64,000 bases of DNA from Vallitalea okinawensis (lineage in GTDB: Bacteria; Bacillota; Clostridia; Lachnospirales; PQDH01): contig NZ_PQDH01000002.1 in NCBI RefSeq assembly GCF_002964605.1, positions 1 through 64,000 of the forward strand, in the 5' to 3' direction. Every line of letters begins with the position of its first letter. Within the stretch, counting starts at the first letter, position 1. This document shows positions 43,779-51,557 of the stretch, piece after piece. The notes beneath the pieces are model-generated. The model was given only the letters and a program-made list of their open reading frames with translations, ran no database searches and was not told where the DNA came from. The translations under genes and the position numbers were made by a program.

Positions 43779-44393
43779 CTATTTATAAAATGCTACCTTA
43801 AGCGTCTGAATATAGGTATCAATTTCATCGACGATTGGTCTGAAATCCATTGGATAAGTGATTTTTTTATACCGTTCAGAAAATTCCTCACCATACTTTT
43901 CAAAAGTCCATCTGATAATTGTCATAGCTTTTTCTACATCAATATCATCTCTAAAAACTGAGTAATCAACTTGATCACCATAAATTTTGCTTATCAACTT
44001 AATACTTTCACCATGATTCATTTGCATGATCTCATCTCGTGTTTTATGATGAAGTATAAGCATTGAGAAATCTAATATATATGGATACTGCTCCACAACC
44101 TGCATCTTGATTATGACTGACTGTTTAATGCGTTCTAAGATATCTTTTTCATTCCAATCGAAATGTTCTTCAAATTGCCTCATAATTATCTCTACACTAA
44201 ATTCAATTAGATATTCAAATAGCCCCTTTTTATTTTTAAAATAATGAAATAATATCCCTTTTGAAATTCCAGCATTTTCTACAATAACGTTAGTAGAAGC
44301 TTTTTCGAATCCATTTTTTGCAAATTCTTCTAGGGCACTATTAATGATTCTATCTTTTTTTTCTTGACTAGTTTTTATAAAGGCTTCGTTCAT
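43779..44393 (-). CDS. TetR/AcrR-family transcriptional regulator
   Basis: The 204-residue protein starts with a typical TetR DNA-binding domain: RIINSALEEFAKNGFEKAST, the recognition helix region NAGISKGILFHYFKNKKGLF, and then an all-helical ligand domain. It lies 140 bases upstream of a MATE pump on the same strand, although the pump gene follows a separate hairpin. Regulators of this type often control adjacent efflux pumps. The ATG follows GGAGG. Confidence 0.88.
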   Translation of the reverse strand: MNEAFIKTSQEKKDRIINSALEEFAKNGFEKASTNVIVENAGISKGILFHYFKNKKGLFEYLIEFSVEIIMRQFEEHFDWNEKDILERIKQSVIIKMQVVEQYPYILDFSMLILHHKTRDEIMQMNHGESIKLISKIYGDQVDYSVFRDDIDVEKAMTIIRWTFEKYGEEFSERYKKITYPMDFRPIVDEIDTYIQTLKVAFYK

Positions 44394-44480
44394 CTATAAA
44401 CCTCCTTTAATTCCTCTTTACCTAACTCTTATCTTATTATACCCTCCATTGACCAATATAGTCAAATTATCACTTTATAA

Positions 44481-44521
44481 AGACCACTGAATTCTATAAT
44501 CTGATAAGAATTTAGTGGTCT
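44481..44521 (-). terminator. Hairpin after the MATE gene
   Basis: AGACCACT-AATTCT and complement pair over 14 positions with one mismatch; the minus-strand tail TTTATAAAG is only moderately T-rich. A related AGACCACT stem occurs at 49541-49569. Confidence 0.6.
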
Positions 44522-44533
44522 AATTGAGGTTGA

Positions 44534-45898
44534 TTATGGTTCAATACTAATTTTAGTCCATTTTTTGCTACTAAAACGTCTAAAGATTACAATACAAAAT
44601 ATAAAAAAGGATATTATTTCAGCATACCAAACGCCAGCAACCCCACTATTGAGACGTATGATGAAAACATATGCTAAAGGAATAAAAACTATCCAAAGTC
44701 GCAAAGTTGTAATAATCATAACATTACGCGTATCACCAGCCCCTCTAAGAGCACCAGACATAACGATCATAAAATTTAAGAAAGGTTGATTTAATCCCAT
44801 TACCAGCATGGTTGCAATAGATAGCATAATGATATTTTCTTCTGGTGTAAATATTCCAAGGAGCTGTCCAGGAAAGATTAAATATATTAATCCCATAAGT
44901 ACTCCCCAAAATACCCCTAGTAAAGAAGCTGTATATCCAGTATCTACTGCTCGCTCCACTTGCTTCTCTCCCAATGCTTTGCCAACTAAAGTTGCTGCAG
45001 CAATGGATAAACCAACAGCTGGCATAAATGAAATAGACTCTAAATTAAGTAATATACGAAAAGCCGCTTCTGAATCCGTATCAAGTTGTGATACAAACAC
45101 ACCAATGAATACAAAGGACCCTTGCATAAGAGCTTGCTCCACAGCTCCTGGATAACTAATTTTCCACAGTGGTTTTAAAATACTTTTAGAGATCTTCATA
45201 TTTTTAAATAAAATACGAACACGTTCATGTCTAAAAAATAAAACAAAGGAATAAAGCAAGAACGCAATTATTCGTGATATGGTTGTAGACCATGCAGCAC
45301 CTGCAATTCCCATCTTAGGAAAAGGTCCAACACCAGTTATTAATACATAATTACCTATAATATTAAGGAAAACAGCGATTCCTGTTATAACCATAGGTGT
45401 AATTGTATCCCCAGCGCCTCTTAAGATTGCAGCAAAGGAAAAGGATAAAAACATAAAAATCATACCGAAAATAATTATATAAAAATATTCCAACGTTAAA
45501 CGTAGAACTTCTTCAGTCATATCGTAAATTCCAAAAATCCGTATTGCAAAGGCACCTGCCATAATTGAAATAATAATTCCTATGATGAAGTTAATTGTGA
45601 CAGCTTGCCCTGCCACTTTATTAAGTTTGGAATAATCACCTTCTCCATAAGATCTAGCTATCATAGCAGTTGCTCCAGTATTAAAAGAAGAAAAAACAAA
45701 AATTAACGTGAAAATAATTTGATTTGCAAATCCCACTGCTGCTAAAGCACCTGGTCCAATAAAATGACTAATCATCAATGTATCGGCAACACCCAGTGCA
45801 GTATTCAGACTCATTTCAATAATTGCAGGTAAGGCTAACGCGATTATTGATACTAATAATTTTTTATGTTCGTTCAGAAAATGTTTAATTTTGTTCAT
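44534..45898 (-). CDS. MATE-family efflux transporter
   Basis: The 454-residue protein has 12 helices in two similar halves. Landmarks are LPAIIEMSLNTALGVADTLMI near the N-terminus, ARSYGEGDYSKLNKVAGQAV, the half-repeat ALMQGSFVFIGVFVSQL, and RGAGDTITPM in the first half with GALRGAGDTRNVM in the second. MATE pumps expel cationic drugs or metabolites using sodium or proton gradients. A TetR regulator is encoded upstream on the same strand. Substrate is unknown. Confidence 0.92.
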   Translation of the reverse strand: MNKIKHFLNEHKKLLVSIIALALPAIIEMSLNTALGVADTLMISHFIGPGALAAVGFANQIIFTLIFVFSSFNTGATAMIARSYGEGDYSKLNKVAGQAVTINFIIGIIISIMAGAFAIRIFGIYDMTEEVLRLTLEYFYIIIFGMIFMFLSFSFAAILRGAGDTITPMVITGIAVFLNIIGNYVLITGVGPFPKMGIAGAAWSTTISRIIAFLLYSFVLFFRHERVRILFKNMKISKSILKPLWKISYPGAVEQALMQGSFVFIGVFVSQLDTDSEAAFRILLNLESISFMPAVGLSIAAATLVGKALGEKQVERAVDTGYTASLLGVFWGVLMGLIYLIFPGQLLGIFTPEENIIMLSIATMLVMGLNQPFLNFMIVMSGALRGAGDTRNVMIITTLRLWIVFIPLAYVFIIRLNSGVAGVWYAEIISFFIFCIVIFRRFSSKKWTKISIEP

Positions 45899-46075
45899 AA
45901 TTAGTCACAATCTCCCCATTATGTATTTACGTAAGACCAAAATCATTAGAAGCTTTTTCGTGATGCAGGTCACCAGTCCATTCATTATATATGTAATCCT
46001 ATGAATTTACAACTATTTATACTAATTTTTTTCATTTTTTCTACAAAGAATTTCTTTTAATTATATTTTATTACA

Positions 46076-46106
46076 TTGAAAAAGGACTTATTTTTAGCTA
46101 AGCCCT
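46076..46106 (-). terminator. Terminator overlapping the acetyltransferase stop codon
   Basis: AGGGCTTA and TAAGTCCT form an 8-bp stem with one G-U pair, followed on the minus strand by TTTTTC. The TAG stop lies in the first arm. Confidence 0.75.
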
Positions 46107-46650
46107 AAATCAAATGTTCTAAGCCCAAAAGAGCAAATGTATCTTGACTAAATTCTTTGTGTCCGTGTATCCCAGTAATTTTATCAAATCCACATTTAGT
46201 CCAAAATCTTAGAGCTGGCCAATTTTTCAAGTAAACACCTATCCCTAATTTATTATAACCAGCTTCTTTTGCTTCTTTTTTAATCAAATTAATAATTTCT
46301 TGTCCGTATCCTTTTTTATGAAACACGCTGCTAATTAGAAACATGCCAATCCAAAGGGTTGTTACTTCTGGATACCCATGGTATAAGTCATAAAAACCTA
46401 TGAGTTTACTTGAATCTCTTAAATGGATTGACTTACAGCGATAATACTCTTGACTTGCATCCTTTATTGGAGGCAGGTCCCCTTCTAATACGCAATTTCT
46501 AATATAATCAGGTTTAAACCTTTCACCTTCTAATATTTCTTTTGTTGACCATGATTCACATATACTTTGTAAATTATCAACCTCATTAATCGTAACATCG
46601 CTAATAAGTAAGTTACTTGTCTCACTTATCTCAGGTACAACCCTTCTCAT
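46105..46650 (-). CDS. GNAT-family N-acetyltransferase
   Basis: The 181-residue protein has the acetyl-CoA loop of GNAT enzymes in VFHKKGYGQEIINLIKKEA, preceded by the beta-bulge strand TTLWIGMFLI and followed by KLGIGVYLKNWPALRFWTKCGF, a classic motif B. The N-terminal 45 residues are less typical. Substrate cannot be predicted. The ATG follows GAGG at a spacing of about seven bases. It shares strand and spacing (27 bases) with the downstream end of the large regulator at 46678-47928 and may be co-transcribed. Confidence 0.85.
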   Translation of the reverse strand: MRRVVPEISETSNLLISDVTINEVDNLQSICESWSTKEILEGERFKPDYIRNCVLEGDLPPIKDASQEYYRCKSIHLRDSSKLIGFYDLYHGYPEVTTLWIGMFLISSVFHKKGYGQEIINLIKKEAKEAGYNKLGIGVYLKNWPALRFWTKCGFDKITGIHGHKEFSQDTFALLGLEHLI

Positions 46651-46677
46651 CCCCTAACCTCCATATCTCAGTAGTAT

Positions 46678-47928
46678 TTAGACTACCCAATAAAGACTAC
46701 AGTCTTTAGTTCTCTCCATAAACCCATACTCAATCAAGTAACGCCTTACCGTTACAAAGTCATCATAGATACTTTTTATAACTTGATTAACTTCAATTTC
46801 TTTGTATTTTTTATTGTACTCGAATAAACTTGCAAAGTGGAAGAGTATGATAATCTTATCTTTCTCTTTCTTTGGTAATTGTAACAATGTCCCATCTGGT
46901 TTAATGAATTTTTCCATCACTTCCTTTTGATGCCCCTGAGAAATAGCGTACCTTTCATCAAGCATGCGTGGTGTTTTGTGAATAGCTATGATCTTATCAT
47001 CTTCATTTTGCTTTTCATCGACTAAACTCATCAAGGCTAAAAAGACCTTTGCTTGCTTCTGCTTTTCCTTTAATCTAAAGCGATGGTTTCGAACCGTCGA
47101 CTTGGCAATGCCAGCTTTTTTTGCTACCGCCTCATCATCCAACCCTTGATAAAAATCTGTAACTAGATCTGTTTGTATCTGTGATAATCCAGTGTACTTC
47201 TTATCCATATTCAGTAGCACTTCAATCATTGAACCATGGGCATCTAAGATATGTTCTTCTATAGCTTTCTTAGCATTATAGAATACATTTCCTTTGGGAT
47301 AAATCACATTTTCATCAAAACATTTTCCACATACTAGACAAATATATTTGCCATCATGCTTAACAAACCCAGCCTTCATTTCCTCAATAGAAGCATTCCA
47401 AAATACCTCCGATAAATCTTTCAGAGAAAAATACAGATGCTCAGAATTATTAGGCTCAACATCTAAAACAGTTTCTGCAGAGTCTTTTCTTCTATTAGTC
47501 AATTGGCGTTTAGACTTTTTTCTATGATAGCCTCGATCTCCATACGGTTGAAGATTCTCTAGCCATTTTTCTTCAAGATCTTTCGCTTTTTTTCTAACTC
47601 TCTTTTGAATTTCAGTAAAGTTTTCATCCATGGCATATGCAATTTCATCTTCTTCTCTTCTAACTTCTTCCAAAATTTCGAATTCAAAAGCTTCTTCTCC
47701 TAAGGTATTATACTCTTCCTGCAACGCTTTGTTTGGAAATATCCCATTGCTTTCAAGGGATTTCTTAAAGCGATTCATTTTAGAGGTTATATCATCACTA
47801 CTATGAATAAACACTTTTCCATTCTGTTTGTTTCGAATGCAGAACACACCGGCTGGTCGTTTCATCAGTTCCTCAACATACAATCTTTCAGCTTCTGCTT
47901 TTCGTTGCTTCTTATCTTTCTTATCCAT
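46678..47928 (-). CDS. Multi-domain regulator: GIY-YIG, Cys/His finger, HTH, DUF2087
   Basis: The 416-residue protein combines four parts. Residues about 20-95 are a GIY-YIG-like domain (PAGVFCIRNKQNGKVFIHSS). About 185-245 carry CLVCGKCF and HILDAH, a C2H2-like zinc finger. About 250-300 form a LuxR-type helix-turn-helix (DLVTDFYQGLDDEAVAKKAG, KSTVRNHRFRL). The last 80 residues are DUF2087 (LPKKEKDKIIILFHFASLF...VRRYLIEYGFMERT). DUF2087 is usually found in DNA-binding regulators. The ATG at 47928 follows AAGGTGATGAA. The promoter is bracketed by two palindromes, which suggests autoregulation. The GIY-YIG-like N-terminus may be non-catalytic. Confidence 0.8.
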   Translation of the reverse strand: MDKKDKKQRKAEAERLYVEELMKRPAGVFCIRNKQNGKVFIHSSDDITSKMNRFKKSLESNGIFPNKALQEEYNTLGEEAFEFEILEEVRREEDEIAYAMDENFTEIQKRVRKKAKDLEEKWLENLQPYGDRGYHRKKSKRQLTNRRKDSAETVLDVEPNNSEHLYFSLKDLSEVFWNASIEEMKAGFVKHDGKYICLVCGKCFDENVIYPKGNVFYNAKKAIEEHILDAHGSMIEVLLNMDKKYTGLSQIQTDLVTDFYQGLDDEAVAKKAGIAKSTVRNHRFRLKEKQKQAKVFLALMSLVDEKQNEDDKIIAIHKTPRMLDERYAISQGHQKEVMEKFIKPDGTLLQLPKKEKDKIIILFHFASLFEYNKKYKEIEVNQVIKSIYDDFVTVRRYLIEYGFMERTKDCSLYWVV

Positions 47929-47940
47929 TTCATCACCTTC

Positions 47941-47962
47941 TTGTTTGTATATATGCAAACAA
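47941..47962. promoter_or_regulatory. Palindrome downstream of the regulator promoter
   Basis: TTGTTTGTATA and TATGCAAACAA form an inverted repeat with one mismatch, between the transcription start and the ribosome site. It is a near copy of the element at 48022-48049. Confidence 0.65.
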
Positions 47963-47986
47963 CATTATGTTATGTTTGTTATTAAT

Positions 47987-48015
47987 AGTATACCCCAAAA
48001 CTAAATAATAGTCAA
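47987..48015 (-). promoter_or_regulatory. Sigma-A promoter of the multi-domain regulator
   Basis: TTGACT (48015-48010), a 17-base spacer and TATACT (47992-47987) on the minus strand. Confidence 0.85.
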
Positions 48016-48021
48016 ATATTA

Positions 48022-48049
48022 AATATGTTTGTATATATACAAACATATT
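48022..48049. promoter_or_regulatory. 28-bp perfect palindrome upstream of the -35
   Basis: Each half is AATATGTTTGTATA read inward; the two halves are exact reverse complements with no spacer. It ends six bases before the -35 element. Its centre is 84 bp from the centre of the related palindrome at 47941-47962. Confidence 0.7.
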
Positions 48050-48141
48050 CAATATTGTTTTAAGTAAATAATCCAATCAACTATGTTACATCTTTCTATT
48101 AATGTTTGCATTTCTTGGTTGCTATACTACTTTACTATAAG

Positions 48142-48184
48142 AAAAAACAAGTACTATATCCATTTCAAATAGGACATAGCACTT
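48142..48184 (-). terminator. Terminator after the Eis-like gene
   Basis: A 13-bp stem (48149-48161 with 48172-48184, two G-U pairs) is followed on the minus strand by TTGTTTTTTC. Confidence 0.85.
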
Positions 48185-48189
48185 TACTA

Positions 48190-49440
48190 TCAAAAACCAG
48201 TTGTACACTTAGGTTTCTCATCTGTTCTAAATATTCTATGTACGGTATCGATATAACTTACATCAGATATATCAACTAATCCATATCGATATAGCGCTTT
48301 AAAGCTAATTGCTCCCATAATCATCGAAGAGAACTCCGATACATCAAGCGTAATCTCTACTTCAAAATCACTAGCCTCATAATGAGCTAAGCCATTGATG
48401 AAATGTATAATGGTACTCCCTTCATTCTCTTTATAAAAAGAATCTCTGATTGTAATCTTTAGCCGACAAGTTACATCACCAAAATTATGCTGAGATAAAG
48501 CCTTAAAGATCCCTTTAACATCAATAACTCGATACATAAGCCCAACACCTTGAATGTTACTTTCATGGTACACATGAGGAATAACATGATCAACGCCATT
48601 ACGAGGATCAGATAATAAATGATGGAAATACTCATCTTGAGTATTCACGATAATATATCTAATCTGATCTTTTTGACTATGTAAGAATGTTAGTAATTCA
48701 TATAGACCTTTTCTATCTTCATAGATGAATTCTTTGATTACCATATCATTGCTTAAAAAACTACCTTCTTCATAAGGTTGAAAGGTAAAACTTATATAAG
48801 CTAATACGCTACCCTCTTTTTTATATGCTACTACTCTATTTTCCGAATTCTCAAAGATATTATCAAAATCTCCTATACTTCTCTCAATCATCCCATGATT
48901 CTGATCCACAAAACGCTGATAGCAATCAAATAATAACTGCTGATCTTCTTGCTTCAGAAAATAGAGGCTACCCTTAGAATCACCTACAGGTAAATTCTCA
49001 GGTTTGATCCGATACTGATTCATTTTAGTTCCATAACCAAATCCCATCTTCTTATAAAAATCTGGTCTAAAGGGATAGAGCATGAGCATATAAGTACCCC
49101 TCATTTTATAATGTTGAATAAAGTATTCGATAAGTTGTTTAGCTACTTTCTCTTTCTTATGGAGTAAATCAACTGCCACAGCACCTACTCCACCAGCTTT
49201 CGCTTTTGTTGATAAGAGTTGCATATTGAAATCATATAAAATCATCCCGCCTAATAAATAATTGTCATCGAAAGCACCAAAAAAATTTTTATACCCACAC
49301 TCTCTATGGGCTTTCTTGAATTTTTCAATTCTTTTTTCTCTTTCTTCAGGTGTATTAACCGCCATTCTTGTGTAGGCATTTCTTGTAACATCTAAAAAAG
49401 CTCCAAAATCTTCATTTCCTAACTGACGAATATTTAACAT
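48190..49440 (-). CDS. Eis-type GNAT acetyltransferase with SCP2-like domain
   Basis: The 416-residue protein has the tripartite Eis layout: an N-terminal GNAT domain with the acetyl-CoA motif GGVGAVAVDLLHKKEKVAKQ and YPFRPDFYKKMGFGYGTKMN, a second GNAT-like domain (about 160-290), and a C-terminal sterol-carrier-like domain (GDVTCRLKITIRDSFYKENE onward). Eis proteins acetylate amines such as aminoglycosides or lysine side chains and form hexamers. The ATG is preceded by GGAGGGGG. It stands as a single unit with its own terminator. Substrate is not predictable. Confidence 0.88.
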   Translation of the reverse strand: MLNIRQLGNEDFGAFLDVTRNAYTRMAVNTPEEREKRIEKFKKAHRECGYKNFFGAFDDNYLLGGMILYDFNMQLLSTKAKAGGVGAVAVDLLHKKEKVAKQLIEYFIQHYKMRGTYMLMLYPFRPDFYKKMGFGYGTKMNQYRIKPENLPVGDSKGSLYFLKQEDQQLLFDCYQRFVDQNHGMIERSIGDFDNIFENSENRVVAYKKEGSVLAYISFTFQPYEEGSFLSNDMVIKEFIYEDRKGLYELLTFLHSQKDQIRYIIVNTQDEYFHHLLSDPRNGVDHVIPHVYHESNIQGVGLMYRVIDVKGIFKALSQHNFGDVTCRLKITIRDSFYKENEGSTIIHFINGLAHYEASDFEVEITLDVSEFSSMIMGAISFKALYRYGLVDISDVSYIDTVHRIFRTDEKPKCTTGF

Positions 49441-49540
49441 ACTCCCCCTCCTTTTACTTTACATTAACATGAGATCGATATTCTTATTGTAAAATCAGCA
49501 CCATAATTTGTCAATATTGTAGCTAAGCAAAATATTTTAA

Positions 49541-49569
49541 AGACCACTAGATTAATTATCCAGTGGTCT
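49541..49569 (-). terminator. Hairpin after the 43-aa gene
   Basis: AGACCACT and AGTGGTCT close an inner GAT/ATC stem with a 5-base loop; the minus-strand tail is TTTAAAATATT. It resembles the stem at 44481-44521. Confidence 0.65.
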
Positions 49570-49578
49570 TATGCAACA

Positions 49579-49710
49579 TTACCTCATGACTTCTTTATGA
49601 ACCTCCATCAGAAAAAAGTCATTTTTTCTAATCTCTAGCAATTCATTATTAGGGTATTGCCTCACCTTTTTATTTTTATTAATCATATTATGAAAAAAGA
49701 TTTTCTTCAT
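49579..49710 (-). CDS. Small basic protein (43 aa)
   Basis: A GGAGG nine bases upstream supports the ATG. The protein starts MKKIFFHNMINKNKKVRQYP and ends FLMEVHKEVMR, with no membrane helix and a net positive charge. A hairpin follows nine bases after the stop, so the unit has both a ribosome site and a terminator, which argues for a real gene. No family is recognised. Confidence 0.5.
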   Translation of the reverse strand: MKKIFFHNMINKNKKVRQYPNNELLEIRKNDFFLMEVHKEVMR

Positions 49711-49843
49711 CTTTAAAATCCTCCGTGAATTTTATTATGCTCCACTATTTTAACTTTATTTTATTGTTTTGTCAATATATGGTTATGTATTTTTTTTAGA
49801 ACACAATAAAAGGGCACCTTTATGAGATGCCCAACAGAGTAAC

Positions 49844-50242
49844 TTATTCACTTTGCTTCATTTCTTCTACTTTTTCACTTACTTCTGGGTCTAAAGGTTC
49901 TTCTTTCGTTTTCCCAGTAAATCTCTCGATAACATCTGGAACCATGTCAATTAATTTTGTAACCGTATCTTGTTTCTTGATATTAACTAATTTAGTTTGT
50001 CCATCTTTTATTACTAAAACTGCACTTGGTTGAATCTTAGCACCTAAGCCACCAGCTCCACCAGTTTGACCATGTTTATCTTGTTGCTTTTCATTAGCGC
50101 CTGCTCCTACACCAAAGGTAACATCTACTAAAGGCAATATGATGGTTTCCTCTATATGTACAGGATCACCAACCACTGTTTTGGAAGAAACAAAACTCTC
50201 CATTTCACTTAATAGTGCACTTAATGTTTCTTTAGCCGTCAT
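49844..50242 (-). CDS. ytfJ: GerW/YtfJ family sporulation protein
   Basis: The 132-residue protein shows the YtfJ pattern: an N-terminal helix (ETLSALLSEMESFV), then VVGDPVHIEETIILPLVDVT, FGVGAGANE, a glycine stretch (GQTGGAGGLGAKI) and QPSAVLVIKDGQTKLVNI. In Bacillus subtilis the orthologue (GerW) is a spore protein needed for efficient germination. The acidic C-terminal tail is variable. The DUF2953 gene (ytfI) lies directly upstream, the same order as in Bacillus. Confidence 0.92.
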   Translation of the reverse strand: MTAKETLSALLSEMESFVSSKTVVGDPVHIEETIILPLVDVTFGVGAGANEKQQDKHGQTGGAGGLGAKIQPSAVLVIKDGQTKLVNIKKQDTVTKLIDMVPDVIERFTGKTKEEPLDPEVSEKVEEMKQSE

Positions 50243-50266
50243 TCCACTTCAACACCTTTCATTCAT

Positions 50267-51217
50267 TTATTTTCTAAAGGTTCTCATTATAAAGCTTGCG
50301 TAATTTCTTACTTTTTTATCTAATAATAATTTACCCGCTATCAAGGTAATATAGTAGAGATATATTCTACCTTTAAAATACCCCTTACCTTCAAAAATTT
50401 CATTATTGAACTCACCCTGGATTTGTAGATGATTGTTTTTGTCTATGAAAGGTTTGAGTACACCATCTAAGGCAAGTACATAACCAGTATTTGAAGGATC
50501 TTCAAAACCTACTACTAGACTAATATTAAATTTTCGTGGTTTAATATGCTTCAATAACTTGATGAGACTTTTTTTGCAGGAGCGAAAAACTGCTTCCCGA
50601 TCCTCATGTTGATATACTGCTTTTATCTTATCAAGAATACTTGGTTCTTGAGTTTTTGTTTTTTTCTTGTATTTTGTCTTATTTCTTTTCTTTTTAGTTT
50701 TATGTTCTATTGTTGATTGATTCTCAAATCCTTTATCTTTTACTTGTCTTTCTGTTTTCTTGATTTCTTTCTTAGTTTCAGATGGAATGTTATCTGCTTG
50801 TCTATATTCTGTTACCAGTTCTGGTATGACTTTATCATCATCTTTATCACTATCAAGATCTTTATCAACTGTTTTATCATCTACGATTTTATTATCTACT
50901 TTATTTGGTGCTTTATCACGTACCTCTTTAACTGGATTATTGTCTGTTTTTTCTTTATTCTTATCTTTCAATAGCTTTATTACTCTTATCTTTATATGCA
51001 TTTCATTATTAATATATTCCCACTTAATAGAAAAGAGTTTTAAAAACCAACTCACCTTAGCTTTTAGAGTTAATTCCTCATCATACTCAAACTCACCTTC
51101 ATATCGAATGGGCACAAATAAAACAATTAGTATTAATAATAAAATAAAACCCACTATTGATACAAGTACAATACCTATCACTTTTAATATTGTCAGGAGA
51201 ATCATTAATATTTGCAT
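50267..51217 (-). CDS. ytfI: DUF2953 membrane protein (YtfI-like)
   Basis: The 316-residue protein has an N-terminal helix (about residues 10-34) with the DUF2953 start VPIRYEGEFEYDEELTLKAKVSW, a long charged and lysine/aspartate-rich linker (about 90-200) and the conserved C-terminal part DREAVFRSCKKSLIKLLKHIKPRKF followed by GFEDPSNTGYVLAL. DUF2953 proteins sit beside ytfJ in spore formers, and their role is unknown. The repetitive Asp/Lys linker is unusually long, and its low complexity produces false ORFs on the plus strand. Confidence 0.85.
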   Translation of the reverse strand: MQILMILLTILKVIGIVLVSIVGFILLLILIVLFVPIRYEGEFEYDEELTLKAKVSWFLKLFSIKWEYINNEMHIKIRVIKLLKDKNKEKTDNNPVKEVRDKAPNKVDNKIVDDKTVDKDLDSDKDDDKVIPELVTEYRQADNIPSETKKEIKKTERQVKDKGFENQSTIEHKTKKKRNKTKYKKKTKTQEPSILDKIKAVYQHEDREAVFRSCKKSLIKLLKHIKPRKFNISLVVGFEDPSNTGYVLALDGVLKPFIDKNNHLQIQGEFNNEIFEGKGYFKGRIYLYYITLIAGKLLLDKKVRNYASFIMRTFRK

Positions 51218-51237
51218 ATAATCGCCTCATTAAATAG

Positions 51238-51546
51238 TTAACTAAAGAACGCCCGATTATAGAAATCTTCACCTTCTTCATACAGTTGACTAATGATATC
51301 TGTCGTAATAATTAGAGCTCCATCTTCATCACTGGCAATACCAACAACGACTAAGGATTTCTCTTTATACATAGCTTTTTGAAGTTCCTCTACTGCAATA
51401 AACTCCAAAGGGAAACGACTATCATCATCATAGTATATAACGTAGTAGTCATTTAATACTTTCCCTTTTTTTAAAGCTTTTATAAGTCCTTTTTGTTTTT
51501 TTTCATTAATATCTTCACTAAAAAAGAGCTTATCTGCAAATTGCAT
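51238..51546 (-). CDS. Conserved-looking hypothetical protein (102 aa)
   Basis: The protein begins MQFADKLFFSEDINEKKQKG and has strands such as YYVIYYDDD and SLVVVGIASDEDGALIIT, consistent with a small alpha/beta fold. It has no membrane helix and no catalytic motif. AAAGG lies eight bases before the ATG. It lies 20 bases from ytfI and 11 bases from the preceding gene, so it belongs to one operon of sporulation-linked and unknown genes. Confidence 0.6.
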   Translation of the reverse strand: MQFADKLFFSEDINEKKQKGLIKALKKGKVLNDYYVIYYDDDSRFPLEFIAVEELQKAMYKEKSLVVVGIASDEDGALIITTDIISQLYEEGEDFYNRAFFS

Positions 51547-51557
51547 AGCATCAACCT

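Noticed and set aside
50717-51221. Plus-strand frames rich in Ser/Ile opposite ytfI
   Set aside because: They come from the low-complexity Asp/Lys linker of the DUF2953 protein read backwards.
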